Counted from the stretch's first letter, positions 1-9,568 are shown. The stretch: 64,000 nt of DNA from Desulforapulum autotrophicum HRM2 (GCF_000020365.1 NC_012108.1:3100001-3164000), one strand, 5' to 3'. Numbers and translations: made by a program. The notes: generated from the letters alone by a model not told the origin.

Positions 1-1
1 C

Positions 2-1438
2 CTGGATTCTGACGAGTGCAGAATCGTTCAAATCAAAGACAATAAACTGGAAGGATTTCATATTGAGACAGCCGCCAGGAAAGTGACCCAGGGCAATATT
101 TACAAGGGGGTCATCACCCGTGTAGAGCCAAGTCTTCAGGCGGTTTTTGTCGATTACGGTACGGAAAAAAATGGTTTTTTGCAAAAGCAGGAAATCCACA
201 GCGACTATTTTCTGGACAATGACTCTGGAGACAGAAGCTTTTCCAAACTTGTCAAAAAGGGGCAGGAGCTCATTGTTCAGGTCACCAAGGACCCGATCAT
301 GCACAAAGGTGCAATGCTCACCACCTTCATATCCCTGCCCGGACGACTGTCTGTGTTCATGCCGGGAAGCTCCACCCGCGGGGTTTCAAGACAGATCGAT
401 GATGAGGCAGAACGAAGACGTCTCAAGGAGATCACCGAGAAATTAAAACTCCCCGAAGGGTTCGGACTTATCGTGAGAACAGCCGGCCTGGATGCCACAA
501 AGACCATGTTGACCAACGACACCCGCTACCTCATGCGGGCCTGGAAGGAAATCAACAAAAAGGCGGTTAATGAGCCCACACCCTCTCTGCTTTACAAAGA
601 ACAAAACCTTGCCGTTCGATCCCTCAGGGACTACTTTACCGCAGATATAACAGAAATTCTCATTGATGATCCAGACGTATATAAAGAGGTAAAGGACTTC
701 ATGAAAGTCATTGCCCCAAAACAAGAAAAGATCGTCAAACCGTACAAAGGTGAGAAACCGATCTTCACTAAATACCAGATCGAAGAACAGATTGCATCGA
801 TTTTTGAAACAAAGGCCCTGCTAAAGTCAGGCGGTGCCATTGTGATCGACCAGACCGAGGCACTTGTCGCAATTGATGTCAATTCAGGAAAATCCACCGG
901 ACGAAAAAACATTGAACAGACTGCCTTTCACACCAATATCGAGGCAGCCGAAGAGGTGGCGAGACAGTTGAGACTCCGGGATATGGGCGGTTTAATTGTA
1001 ATTGACTTCATCGACATGAAAGAAAAAAAACACAAGGCTGAGGTCACCAAAACCCTGAAAAGATTTTTAAAATCCGACAAGGCCAAGACCAAGGTTGGCG
1101 GAATATCAGCCTTTGGTCTGGTTGAGATGTCCCGGCAAAAGATCAGATCGGCCATCACCTTTGGCAGTTTTGAAACCTGTAAGCACTGCAAGGGAAGGGG
1201 CCTTGTACCCAACACTGAAACCCTGGGCCATGCCTTGTTAAGAAAACTAAGCCTTGAAACCATAAAGGCAGAGAATAAAACGGTAAAGGCATTGGTGCCT
1301 GAAAAAGTGGCCTCTTACCTTCTCAACAAAAAAAGGGAAGAACTCGTAAATATTGAGGCAAAACGCAACGTCACCCTGGTGATTGAAAGTGATGATTCTT
1401 TGCTTTTAGGGGAGAGTAGAATCGTATGTGACGCTTGA
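2..1438 (+). CDS. rng: Ribonuclease E/G family endoribonuclease, 5' end missing
   Basis: Single-strand-specific endoribonuclease acting in rRNA maturation and mRNA decay in the cytoplasm. The open frame runs in from the window edge. A GTG at 83 is possible, but residues upstream of it (ending ETAARK) align with the family's N-terminus, so the true start lies left of the window. Visible parts are the S1 RNA-binding segment (GNIYKG, VFVDYG), the catalytic region with the metal-binding aspartates (AIDVNSG, VIDFIDM), and the zinc-link CKHCKGRG. About 478 residues are visible and there is no long arginine-rich C-terminal scaffold. The protein is therefore RNase G-like rather than a full RNase E. 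A 59-bp gap separates it from the next gene, which it probably shares a transcript with. Confidence 0.93.
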   Translation: MDSDECRIVQIKDNKLEGFHIETAARKVTQGNIYKGVITRVEPSLQAVFVDYGTEKNGFLQKQEIHSDYFLDNDSGDRSFSKLVKKGQELIVQVTKDPIMHKGAMLTTFISLPGRLSVFMPGSSTRGVSRQIDDEAERRRLKEITEKLKLPEGFGLIVRTAGLDATKTMLTNDTRYLMRAWKEINKKAVNEPTPSLLYKEQNLAVRSLRDYFTADITEILIDDPDVYKEVKDFMKVIAPKQEKIVKPYKGEKPIFTKYQIEEQIASIFETKALLKSGGAIVIDQTEALVAIDVNSGKSTGRKNIEQTAFHTNIEAAEEVARQLRLRDMGGLIVIDFIDMKEKKHKAEVTKTLKRFLKSDKAKTKVGGISAFGLVEMSRQKIRSAITFGSFETCKHCKGRGLVPNTETLGHALLRKLSLETIKAENKTVKALVPEKVASYLLNKKREELVNIEAKRNVTLVIESDDSLLLGESRIVCDA

Positions 1439-1497
1439 CATACATTTCAGTTTTGTGTATCTGAAACAGTCGCGACCTGATTTATCAAGGAGGAGTC

Positions 1498-2322
1498 ATG
1501 CCTCGAGCACTGAAAAGAAACAGGGCAAAATGGTTTTACGTCTTGATTATTGCTTTATTTGCAGTTCTCGGACTGATGCTCTGGGTCGGGGACAGACTAA
1601 TGCCGGAGAAAAAAGAGTCAACCATGGCAACACAGGTTACCCCAAGCCCCGTTCAATCGGGGAATGGTCCTTCAGTGGTAAGTGGCACCATTGAACAACT
1701 CCCGGAAATTGACTTCTCCAAACTTGAAAAGGCAAACGAACTCACACGGATGATGGACAGGAGAAAACAGGAGCTTGGCATTGGCAAGAGCCTTGATATG
1801 ATTGTGGGGTCAGACGAAGCCTTCAAGGTCGGCAGAACCATCGTATACATGAAGGACATTCTCAAAAAGAGTCTCCTCACAAAGAACCGGGTCGTTGGGG
1901 AGACCATAGAGGCATCTGGAGCAGTTGTTCCTGAGTCGACTTCCGAATACGGCATCCATGTTGTCCGGAAGGGAGACAACATCTGGAATATCCACTTTGG
2001 AATTCTTCAGGATTACTACAAAGCTCGGGGAGTACCCATCTCAAACAAGGCAGATGAACCAAGGAACGGTGGGCTCAGCTCAGGCATAGGAAAGCTACTC
2101 AAATTTTCAGAAACCATTGTAACCATTTACAACATCCTTGATGAGGACGTTGCAAAGGACATCAACCTTCTGGAACCCCTGAGCAAAATTGTTGTTTATA
2201 ACATGACAGAAGTATTTTCTCTTTTACAAGAGATAGACTATGACAATGTGGATCGAATCCGGTTCGATGGCGAGGCCATCTGGATTCCCGCACAACAGCC
2301 CGATAAAAAGGCTATGAACTAA
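1498..2322 (+). CDS. Unknown membrane-anchored protein with LysM-like segment
   Basis: I do not recognise this 274-residue protein. It starts at an ATG placed behind a strong AAGGAGGAG ribosome site. It has one hydrophobic segment at about residues 14-34 preceded by basic residues (KRNRAK), so it is an inner-membrane protein with its bulk in the periplasm. Around residue 150 the sequence GIHVVRKGDNIWNI resembles the start of a LysM peptidoglycan-binding motif. The last residues (IWIPAQ) resemble the end of such a domain, with a long helical stretch between. It sits between RNase G and yajC-secDF and its stop is followed at once by the yajC ribosome site, so co-expression with the Sec accessory genes is likely. 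The function is unknown; a cell-wall-linked role is only a guess. Confidence 0.8.
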   Translation: MPRALKRNRAKWFYVLIIALFAVLGLMLWVGDRLMPEKKESTMATQVTPSPVQSGNGPSVVSGTIEQLPEIDFSKLEKANELTRMMDRRKQELGIGKSLDMIVGSDEAFKVGRTIVYMKDILKKSLLTKNRVVGETIEASGAVVPESTSEYGIHVVRKGDNIWNIHFGILQDYYKARGVPISNKADEPRNGGLSSGIGKLLKFSETIVTIYNILDEDVAKDINLLEPLSKIVVYNMTEVFSLLQEIDYDNVDRIRFDGEAIWIPAQQPDKKAMN

Positions 2323-2333
2323 GGAGGTTTTTT

Positions 2334-2681
2334 TTGATAAATACAGCATTTGCAATGGGACAGTCAGGAGCACAGGGTGGTCAGGCAGGTGGATTTACAG
2401 CGTTTGTACCCCTGATACTCATGTTCGTAATTTTCTATTTTCTGCTCATCAGACCCCAGCAGAAAAAAGCCAAAGAGCACCAGAACATGATCAACAGCCT
2501 TAAAAAAGGGGACAGGGTCATCACCTCGGGTGGCATACACGGCACCATCGTCTCCCTTGATGAGACCACCATCAACCTTGAGATCTCGGACAACGTTAAG
2601 ATCAAGATTAATCGAGGCAATGTGGGAACGGCACTGCAAGGGTCAACCCCCCGTAAAAAAGATAAAAAAACAGATAAATAA
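2334..2681 (+). CDS. yajC: Sec translocon accessory protein YajC
   Basis: Small single-pass inner-membrane protein of the SecDF-YajC complex that assists protein export and membrane insertion. It has 115 residues, including one transmembrane helix (about 22-43) ending in the family hallmark FLLIRPQQKKAKEHQ. A basic cytosolic domain follows, containing KKGDRVITSGGIHG. The chosen start is TTG because AAGGAGG lies just upstream. An ATG seven codons later would remove only a glycine-rich N-terminus. The gene is immediately followed by secD and secF, the standard order. Confidence 0.95.
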   Translation: MINTAFAMGQSGAQGGQAGGFTAFVPLILMFVIFYFLLIRPQQKKAKEHQNMINSLKKGDRVITSGGIHGTIVSLDETTINLEISDNVKIKINRGNVGTALQGSTPRKKDKKTDK

Positions 2682-2704
2682 ACCAAATTCCAGGAGCAAT
2701 CAGA

Positions 2705-4282
2705 TTGAAGATACTTACATGGAGAGGAACCCTGATCACGTCAATACTGGCTATAGCACTGGTATATCTTCTTCCCACCGTCTGTCCGGACTGCTGGCCC
2801 CACAAGAAGATCAACCTGGGCCTTGACCTCCAGGGCGGAATGAACCTTGTTCTTGAAGTTCAAAGCGAAAAAGCCGTTGAAACGACCCTTGAACGAACTA
2901 TTCACGAACTGAAAAAAGAACTGCGGGACGGGGATGTCAAGCACAGTGGCATTTCATTGAATGCCGGCAACACCATCACGGCGGTCCTTTCGGGTAAGGA
3001 GAACATTGACGGCTTCAACAAGATCCTTTCCGAAAATTTTAATACCCTGATGATCAACTCCACACAAAAGCAGGGAGAGGCGACCACCATGGTCCTGAAA
3101 CTGCCGGACAAGGAGCAGGAATCCATCCGTAAGATGGCCACTGAGCAGGCCCTTGAGACCATCAGAAACCGAATTGACGAATTTGGCGTAAGCGAGCCTG
3201 ACATCAGAATCCAGGGTGAAAACCGAATCCTGGTACAACTCCCAGGCGTCACAGATACCCAGCGGGCAAAGGATCTCATCGGTAGAACTGCAAGGCTCAA
3301 CTTCCAGCTTGTTGATGAAACGGGTGATGTGGCATCAGCCCTCAAGGGCACGCCACCTCCGGGAGACAGTATCCTTTACCAGGTGAAGACAAATCCCCAG
3401 ACCGGCCAGACAATAAAGACCCCCTTTCTCATCAAGAATCGGGTACTCCTTGACGGCAGTTCCCTGACCGACGCCCGGGTGATGATTGATTCCCAGTACA
3501 ACGAGCCCTATGTGGGCATCGAGTTTGATCGAAAAGGGGCCAGACTCTTTGAACGTATCACAGGGGAAAACATCAAAAAACGTCTGGCAATCGTCCTTGA
3601 CAAGACCGTTTATTCGGCCCCGGTGATCCAGGACAGGATTGCGGGGGGAAAGGCGCGTATAACGGGAAATTTCACCACTGAAGAGGCAAGAGATCTTGCC
3701 ATTGCCCTCAGGGCCGGTGCCCTGCCCGCCCCTGTAAAAATCCTTGAAGAACGCACCGTCGGACCCACCCTTGGGGCAGACTCCATTCGCATGGGCATTG
3801 TTTCCATGATTGTCGGCGGTCTCCTGGTCATTATTTTCATGGCCATCTATTACAAGGGCTCCGGCCTTATAGCAGACTTTGCCCTTATCATGAACATCAT
3901 TCTCATAGGCGGGGGACTTGCCGCATTCCAGGCCACCCTGACCCTTCCGGGAATTGCAGGTATTATTCTGACCATTGGAATGGCGGTTGACGCCAACGTC
4001 ATCATTTTTGAACGAATCAGGGAAGAGCTCTTTTCTGGAAAGACACCTGCGGCTTCAGTCAAGGCTGGCTTTGAAAGGGCCACCCTTACGGTGCTTGATG
4101 CCAACGTGACCACCCTTATCGTTGCCGTGGTTCTCTTCCAGTTTGGAACAGGACCGATCAAGGGATTTGCAGTCACCCTGGGCCTTGGCATTGTTGCAAG
4201 TCTTTTTACAGCCCTTGTGCTGTCAAAGAGTTGCTTTGATTTTTTCATATCTGGAAAAAAGGTGTCCACCTTAAGTATTTAA
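2705..4282 (+). CDS. secD: Protein translocase subunit SecD
   Basis: Proton-driven RND-type subunit that pulls exported proteins out of SecYEG on the periplasmic side. It has 525 residues, with a first membrane helix at about 7-25, the conserved DLQGGMNLVLEV motif, a large periplasmic P1 domain (GVSEPDIRIQGENRILVQLPG), and five C-terminal helices including GMAVDANVIIFERIREE. The start is TTG with AGGAGC upstream. Near residue 23 is a CPDC pair just outside the first helix. The gene lies 17 bp before secF in the same operon. Confidence 0.97.
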   Translation: MKILTWRGTLITSILAIALVYLLPTVCPDCWPHKKINLGLDLQGGMNLVLEVQSEKAVETTLERTIHELKKELRDGDVKHSGISLNAGNTITAVLSGKENIDGFNKILSENFNTLMINSTQKQGEATTMVLKLPDKEQESIRKMATEQALETIRNRIDEFGVSEPDIRIQGENRILVQLPGVTDTQRAKDLIGRTARLNFQLVDETGDVASALKGTPPPGDSILYQVKTNPQTGQTIKTPFLIKNRVLLDGSSLTDARVMIDSQYNEPYVGIEFDRKGARLFERITGENIKKRLAIVLDKTVYSAPVIQDRIAGGKARITGNFTTEEARDLAIALRAGALPAPVKILEERTVGPTLGADSIRMGIVSMIVGGLLVIIFMAIYYKGSGLIADFALIMNIILIGGGLAAFQATLTLPGIAGIILTIGMAVDANVIIFERIREELFSGKTPAASVKAGFERATLTVLDANVTTLIVAVVLFQFGTGPIKGFAVTLGLGIVASLFTALVLSKSCFDFFISGKKVSTLSI

Positions 4283-4299
4283 AAGGAGCTTGCAATTCA

Positions 4300-5334
4300 A
4301 TGCAGTTTATAAGCAACGACATTAATTTAAACATTACGGGCCGGAGGCGCGTGGGCTTCATCTTCTCCTTTGCCCTGATAGCCATCAGCATCGTGTCCCT
4401 TATTATCCACAATGGCCCTAACTACGGCATTGACTTCTCAGGCGGCACCCTTGTTCAGGTGAAATTTTCAGACCTGCCGTCCACCAAGGATATTCGGACC
4501 GGCCTCAGCCAGGTAGGACTTGAGAACTCGTCTGTCCAGAACTTCGGAGAAATAAATGACAACGAGTTCCTCATCCGGACAAGCATGCCTGCGATGACAG
4601 GTGAAGGATTTTCACAGTCCATATCAGATGCCCTGAAAGCATCCACAGGCATGACACCTGAAATCCGACGGGTGGAGATGGTTGGTCCACAGGTGGGCAA
4701 GGACCTCAGGAAAAAAGCCCTGTTAGCCGTGTTCTACTCCCTGCTCTTCATCACCATCTACATCTCGGGAAGATTTGAGATGAAGTGGATGCTTTCGGGG
4801 GTCATGGCAGGCGCTCTCATGACAGCTGTATACTTTTTGTCACTCTTCAGCTGGAGCAACATGGTGGTTCTCATAACCGCTGCCCTTGCGGTTACCCTGG
4901 TACTGTTCTGGGTCCTTGAACTCAAATACGCCATGGGTGCCATTGTGGCACTGATACATGATGTAACCATTACTGTGGGTCTTTTTTCAATTCTGAATCT
5001 TGAATTTTCATTGTCCATTATTGCCGCCCTTCTGACCATCATCGGGTACTCGTTGAACGATACCATCATCGTATTTGACCGAATCCGGGAAAACACAAAA
5101 CAGTTACACAAAGTACCCCTGGAAACCATCATCAACCGAAGCATCAACGAAACTCTGAGCCGAACCACACTCACCTCTCTGACAACCCTGATCGTTCTCT
5201 TTTCCCTCTACTTTCTTGGCGGAGAAATCATCCATGATTTTGCCTTCTCCATGATCGTCGGGATAATCATCGGCACCTACTCGTCCATATTTGTTGCAAG
5301 CCCCATCCTTCTGGCATGGAGCAAACGAGCCTGA
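4300..5334 (+). CDS. secF: Protein translocase subunit SecF with inserted membrane hairpin
   Basis: Partner of SecD in the SecDF-YajC complex. It has 344 residues, somewhat longer than the roughly 300-325 usual for the family. Family motifs are GIDFSGGTLVQV (after helix 1), GRFEMKW (end of helix 2), AIVALIHDV (helix 3) and GYSLNDTIIVFDRIREN (helix 4). In well-known SecF proteins the residues after the RFEW-type motif run straight into helix 3. Here about 46 residues (about 164-209) intervene and contain two strongly hydrophobic stretches, which suggests two additional transmembrane helices. The stop codon overlaps the start of the next gene (ATGA). Confidence 0.96.
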   Translation: MQFISNDINLNITGRRRVGFIFSFALIAISIVSLIIHNGPNYGIDFSGGTLVQVKFSDLPSTKDIRTGLSQVGLENSSVQNFGEINDNEFLIRTSMPAMTGEGFSQSISDALKASTGMTPEIRRVEMVGPQVGKDLRKKALLAVFYSLLFITIYISGRFEMKWMLSGVMAGALMTAVYFLSLFSWSNMVVLITAALAVTLVLFWVLELKYAMGAIVALIHDVTITVGLFSILNLEFSLSIIAALLTIIGYSLNDTIIVFDRIRENTKQLHKVPLETIINRSINETLSRTTLTSLTTLIVLFSLYFLGGEIIHDFAFSMIVGIIIGTYSSIFVASPILLAWSKRA

Positions 5335-6029
5335 TGGGGTATAAGTCCACAGCGTTCCTTGCGGCATCACTCCTGTTTTCAGGAGTGATGCTCGCCTCAT
5401 GCACAATGAAGTCAAAGCCCGTCGGGCCGGCGGCCCACAAGACGGTGTTGCCCGACGATACAAATACGCATTTGGAAGAAATTCAGTCCAAGCTTGAGAA
5501 TCTTGACCATCGACTCTCGGCCCTTGAGCGTCTTGAACCCAGGATCACAACCCTTGATACTCCGGACCACGGCACCGCTGACCATGAACGGCCAGTGACG
5601 CCATCCCCCAGGGATATAGAATTTCCCCAAAAAAATAATCCCCACCCCGTGTATGGGGAGCCCATTCTTTTATACAACAGTGCCCGAAGCCTGGTCCTTG
5701 AGGAAAATTTCCACGAAGCAGCCCGGCTGTTCAGGGAATTTTTGACCAGATATCCCAATTCAGAACTTGCAGACAACGCCCTTTACTGGCTTGGTGAGTG
5801 CCACTACTCCCTGGGAAATTTTCAAGAGGCCATCAATACGTTCAAGGATGTTGTCACGCTTTACCCAAAGGGAGGAAAAGTTCCTGACGCACTTCTAAAA
5901 ACAGCCTATGCCTATCTCAGCCTTGATGATGCGGACAGGGCACACCACTATCTCAAACTTGTGGTAAGGGGATACCCGTTTACACCGGCCGGAGAAAAGG
6001 CAGAACAAAAACTTAAAGCCTTTCAGTAA
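5334..6029 (+). CDS. ybgF: TPR lipoprotein of the YbgF/CpoB family
   Basis: Periplasmic protein of the type that in other Proteobacteria coordinates outer-membrane constriction with peptidoglycan synthesis together with Tol-Pal. The start chosen is the ATG that overlaps the secF stop. A longer frame begins at 5316, but the later start gives a clean lipoprotein signal with lipobox MLASC (Cys at about residue 23). A short coiled coil follows (HLEEIQSKLENLDHRL), as in YbgF trimerisation segments. The C-terminal half holds TPR units such as YNSARSLVLEENFHEAAR and ALYWLGECHYSLGNFQEA. No tol or pal genes are in view, so the Tol-Pal link is by family only. E. coli CpoB is soluble; a lipid anchor here is a variation. 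Confidence 0.85.
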   Translation: MGYKSTAFLAASLLFSGVMLASCTMKSKPVGPAAHKTVLPDDTNTHLEEIQSKLENLDHRLSALERLEPRITTLDTPDHGTADHERPVTPSPRDIEFPQKNNPHPVYGEPILLYNSARSLVLEENFHEAARLFREFLTRYPNSELADNALYWLGECHYSLGNFQEAINTFKDVVTLYPKGGKVPDALLKTAYAYLSLDDADRAHHYLKLVVRGYPFTPAGEKAEQKLKAFQ

Positions 6030-6040
6030 GCTGCAAGCCA

Positions 6041-7159
6041 ATGATCACAAATGACAATTATCTGCCTTGGTTTATCGTAAAATCAATCCCCGGGATTGGC
6101 AATCATCTGTACAAGCGCCTTATCAATCGATTCAAAACACCGGAAAATATCCTTGCAGCAAAAGCAGCAGAGCTTAAAACCATACGGGGAATGTCACAAA
6201 AGGCCATCACGGGCATCGTCCACTGCACAGTCAAAAAAAAGGCAGAAATTGCACTTGCAACCGTCCTTCGTGGAAAGATCCGGGTCGTGACCATGAACGA
6301 CCCGACCTATCCGCCGCTGTTAAGGGAAATTGCCGACCCGCCGCCCTTTTTTACCTTTCAGGGCGAACTTAATGCGGACCTGCCCTGCATTTCCATTGTA
6401 GGATCAAGGAATGCAACCGCCTACGGACTTGAATCAGCCTACCGGCTTGGATATGACCTTGCAGTACTGGGATTCCAGGTGGTGAGCGGCATGGCAAGGG
6501 GCATTGACACGGCTGCCCACCATGGAGCACTTGCCGCAAAGGGCAAAACCATGGCCATCCTTGGAAGCGGCCTTAACTGGATCTATCCCAGGGAGAACCA
6601 ATCGCTTTTTCAAGCAATCTGCCAAACAGGAGTTGTTATTTCAGAATTTTCACCAGACACCAGACCCGAGCCCAGAAATTTTCCCATCAGAAACAGGCTC
6701 ATTGCCGGAATATCAACAGGAACCATTGTTGTGGAAGCTGCCAACAAGAGTGGATCATTGATTACGGCAAGGCTTGCTGCAGACTTTTCAAGGGAGGTGT
6801 TTGCCGTTCCTGGAAGCATCAATTCCCATCGAAGCCATGGCACCCACGCCCTGATACGCGCGGGTGCAACCCTTGTTGAGACCCACAGGGACGTCATCCA
6901 GGAACTGCACCACATGGTCCATACCGAACCCCTTGACCCATTGACCAAACCAAGGGGCAAAAATGAAAACAAAAAAGAACTCACCAGGGTTGAACTGGCC
7001 ATTGTGACCATTCTTGAGCCCTATCCGCTGCACATCGATAAAATTGTTGAAAAAACAGATCTTGACATTGCAAGCATATCTGCTGCACTCCTGGATCTGG
7101 AACTAAAAGGCATGGTCAGACAGCTTCCAGGCAAGCTGTTTTCCATCAAAGAGGAGTAA
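6041..7159 (+). CDS. dprA: DNA-processing protein DprA
   Basis: Single-strand DNA-binding protein that loads RecA on incoming DNA during transformation; it is present even in many species not known to be competent. It has 372 residues: an N-terminal helix-hairpin-helix-like region (about 10-60), a central Rossmann fold with VSGMARGIDTAAH, GSGLNWIYPREN and SGSLITARLA, and a C-terminal winged-helix domain (about 310-372). It follows ybgF by 11 bp and is followed by topA after only 2 bp, the common dprA-topA pairing. Confidence 0.95.
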   Translation: MITNDNYLPWFIVKSIPGIGNHLYKRLINRFKTPENILAAKAAELKTIRGMSQKAITGIVHCTVKKKAEIALATVLRGKIRVVTMNDPTYPPLLREIADPPPFFTFQGELNADLPCISIVGSRNATAYGLESAYRLGYDLAVLGFQVVSGMARGIDTAAHHGALAAKGKTMAILGSGLNWIYPRENQSLFQAICQTGVVISEFSPDTRPEPRNFPIRNRLIAGISTGTIVVEAANKSGSLITARLAADFSREVFAVPGSINSHRSHGTHALIRAGATLVETHRDVIQELHHMVHTEPLDPLTKPRGKNENKKELTRVELAIVTILEPYPLHIDKIVEKTDLDIASISAALLDLELKGMVRQLPGKLFSIKEE

Positions 7160-7161
7160 CC

Positions 7162-9432
7162 GTGAAAAAACCCCTGCTCATTGTCGAGTCACCCACCAAG
7201 GTGAAAACCCTTAAGAAATACGTTGGCAAAGATTACAATGTGACGGCAACCGTCGGTCACATCAGGGATCTTCCGCCAAAGGAGCTTGGCATAGATATTG
7301 AGGACGACTTCAAGCCCAAGTACATCACCATTCAGGGAAAGACCAAGGTGATTCAGGCCATGAAGAGTGCGGCAGGAGACACAGACACTGTCTATCTTGC
7401 CCCTGACCCTGACCGTGAAGGTGAAGCCATTGCATTCCATGCCGCCGAGGTTTTAAAGAAAAAGGGCAGAACTTTCTACCGGGTTCTGTTCCATGAACTA
7501 ACCCAGAAAGGAATAAGCGAAGCCCTTGAAAATCCCCTCGACCTTAACCATGACCGTTACGAAGCCCAACAGACAAGGAGATCTCTGGATCGACTCGTGG
7601 GCTACCAGATCTCCCCTCTTTTGTGGAGAAGGGTCCAGGGTGGATTAAGTGCAGGGAGGGTCCAGTCCGTTGCAGTCAGGATCATATGCGACCGGGAAAG
7701 GATTATCCGGGCCTTTGAACCCGAGGAGTACTGGACCATCACTGCCGATCTTGCCACGGACCTTCCGCCAACTTTTACTGCGGCCCTTGCCAGGATTGAC
7801 AACAAAAAGGCCGTTATTCCCGACCAGCAGACTGCCGAAAAGATCGTCGGAGAACTTGAAAATGCAGCGTTTGTTGTTGAAAAAATCGTCAGTAGAACAA
7901 TCAAGCGAAATCCCCTGCCCCCGTTCATTACAAGTAAACTCCAGCAGGATGCCATCAACCGGCTGAGATTTACGGCAAAAAAAACCATGCTGGTAGCCCA
8001 GCAACTCTATGAAGGCATTGAAATAGGCACGGGCGGCCCTGAGGGTTTGATTACCTACATGCGTACTGACTCCATACGAATTGCCGATGAAGCGGCCCAG
8101 GAGGCACTCGAGCATATCAGGCAGACGTTTGGACCGGAATACGCCCTGGCAACACCGCGTTTTTTCAAAAATAAAAACAAGGCCCAGGATGCCCATGAGG
8201 CCATCAGGCCAACTTCGGTCCTCAACACACCGGAACGGCTGAAATCTTTTCTTGGCGAGGATCAGTTCAAGCTCTACGAGCTCATCTGGAATCGTTTTGT
8301 CGCTTCCCAGATGGCCCAGGCCATCATTGATCAGAACACCATCTCCATCCAGGCGCTGAATTACACCTTTACCGTTGGCGGAACAACGGTAAAATTTCCG
8401 GGTTTCATGGCCCTCTATGCCGCTATTGATGAAAAGGCGGACAAAGCCAAGCAAAAACTGCCCATAATTGAGCAGGGCATGGGGCTTGAAAGAAAAGCCA
8501 TTATTCCAAAACAGCACTTTACCAAGCCGCCACCACGATTTTCTGAGGCATCCCTTGTCAAAGAGCTCGAAGAAAACGGCATTGGACGGCCAAGCACCTA
8601 TGCGTCCATTCTTTCAATCATCCGGGACAAGGGGTATGTGGAACTCATCAACCGTTATTTCGTGCCGAGCGAGCTTGGATTCATCGTCAACGATCTGTTG
8701 ATGACATCCTTTCCTGAAATCCTTGATACGGACTTTACAGCACGCATGGAAAACGACCTGGACGAAATCGAAAGCGGAACCAAACATTCGTTGGGTGTCC
8801 TCAAAGCCTTTTACTCTACTTTTAAGGAAAAGCTTGACCATGCCAAGGAAAACATGCTCAGTGTCAAAGGCGTGGGCATTCCTACGGGCCTGTCATGCCC
8901 CCTGTGCGGCAAACCTTTGAATATCAAAATGGGACGAAACGGCCATTTTATCGCCTGCACAGGCTACCCCGAATGCAGTTTCTCAAGTAACTACACCAGG
9001 GACGAAAAGGGAGCCATTCAAATCCTTGAAACCAAAACCGACAACACAAAGGTAAAAGACTGCATCAAGTGCGGTAGTCCAATGGTCAAAAAAGAAGGCC
9101 GATTTGGCGAATTTCTTGCCTGCACCGGATACCCTGAATGCAAACACACTGAATCCGTCAACGGTGACGCAGGTGGCAGGGAAACGGGTGCTAAATGCCC
9201 GGAACCTCTGTGCAACGGGGTCATTGTTGAAAAGCGCTCCCGCCGTGGAAAAACTTTTTTTGGCTGCAACAAATATCCCGAATGTACCTTTGCCTCCTGG
9301 GATCCTGTTGTCAACAAACCCTGTCCCAAGTGCAATTCTTCGTATCTTATTGAGAAACAGACTAAAAAAGAGGGTAAGTTTTTGAAATGCCCGAACAAAG
9401 AGTGTACATACAAGGAAAGTTTAGACGATTAA
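7162..9432 (+). CDS. topA: DNA topoisomerase I (type IA)
   Basis: Relaxes negatively supercoiled DNA through a transient tyrosine-DNA link. It has 756 residues from a GTG start. The TOPRIM domain is at the N-terminus (LLIVESPTKVKTLKKY, DPDREGEAIAFH), and the catalytic tyrosine is Y299 in TYMRTDS. The C-terminal tail carries four successive zinc-ribbon modules with Cys4 patterns (CPLC..CTGYPEC, CIKC..CTGYPEC, CPEPLC..CNKYPEC, CPKC..CPNKEC). It probably ends the transcript that began with RNase G, since a terminator-like hairpin follows. Confidence 0.98.
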   Translation: MKKPLLIVESPTKVKTLKKYVGKDYNVTATVGHIRDLPPKELGIDIEDDFKPKYITIQGKTKVIQAMKSAAGDTDTVYLAPDPDREGEAIAFHAAEVLKKKGRTFYRVLFHELTQKGISEALENPLDLNHDRYEAQQTRRSLDRLVGYQISPLLWRRVQGGLSAGRVQSVAVRIICDRERIIRAFEPEEYWTITADLATDLPPTFTAALARIDNKKAVIPDQQTAEKIVGELENAAFVVEKIVSRTIKRNPLPPFITSKLQQDAINRLRFTAKKTMLVAQQLYEGIEIGTGGPEGLITYMRTDSIRIADEAAQEALEHIRQTFGPEYALATPRFFKNKNKAQDAHEAIRPTSVLNTPERLKSFLGEDQFKLYELIWNRFVASQMAQAIIDQNTISIQALNYTFTVGGTTVKFPGFMALYAAIDEKADKAKQKLPIIEQGMGLERKAIIPKQHFTKPPPRFSEASLVKELEENGIGRPSTYASILSIIRDKGYVELINRYFVPSELGFIVNDLLMTSFPEILDTDFTARMENDLDEIESGTKHSLGVLKAFYSTFKEKLDHAKENMLSVKGVGIPTGLSCPLCGKPLNIKMGRNGHFIACTGYPECSFSSNYTRDEKGAIQILETKTDNTKVKDCIKCGSPMVKKEGRFGEFLACTGYPECKHTESVNGDAGGRETGAKCPEPLCNGVIVEKRSRRGKTFFGCNKYPECTFASWDPVVNKPCPKCNSSYLIEKQTKKEGKFLKCPNKECTYKESLDD

Positions 9433-9468
9433 CCGCCCTGGGGAATTCCCCAAGGAAAAACAAATTAC

Positions 9469-9516
9469 CGGGGGAAAATGGTATATTCTCCCGAACGACT
9501 TTTTTTATTTTTTTTG
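9469..9516 (+). terminator. Rho-independent terminator after topA
   Basis: An 8-bp stem (CGGGGGAA with TTCTCCCG, one G-U pair) and a 9-base loop are followed a few bases later by a long T-rich run (7 T, one A, 8 T). It lies 37 bp after the topA stop. A small GGGGAATTCCCC palindrome just upstream may add to the fold. Confidence 0.7.
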
Positions 9517-9539
9517 CCATGGAACTTTTGCATAACCAC

Positions 9540-9568
9540 TTGACAGACAGCCCGATAATATATAGATT
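9540..9568 (+). promoter_or_regulatory. Sigma-70-type promoter for the OmpA/VWA lipoprotein
   Basis: A perfect TTGACA at 9540-9545 is followed after 17 bp by TAGATT (4 of 6 matches to TATAAT). An overlapping TATAGA lies at 9561. It lies directly after the topA terminator and about 80 bp before the next start codon. This also argues against extending the next reading frame upstream to 9387. Confidence 0.5.

Noticed and set aside
7645-8517. 290-codon open frame opposite topA
   Set aside because: It is a shadow frame over a highly conserved gene with clear topoisomerase motifs on the other strand.
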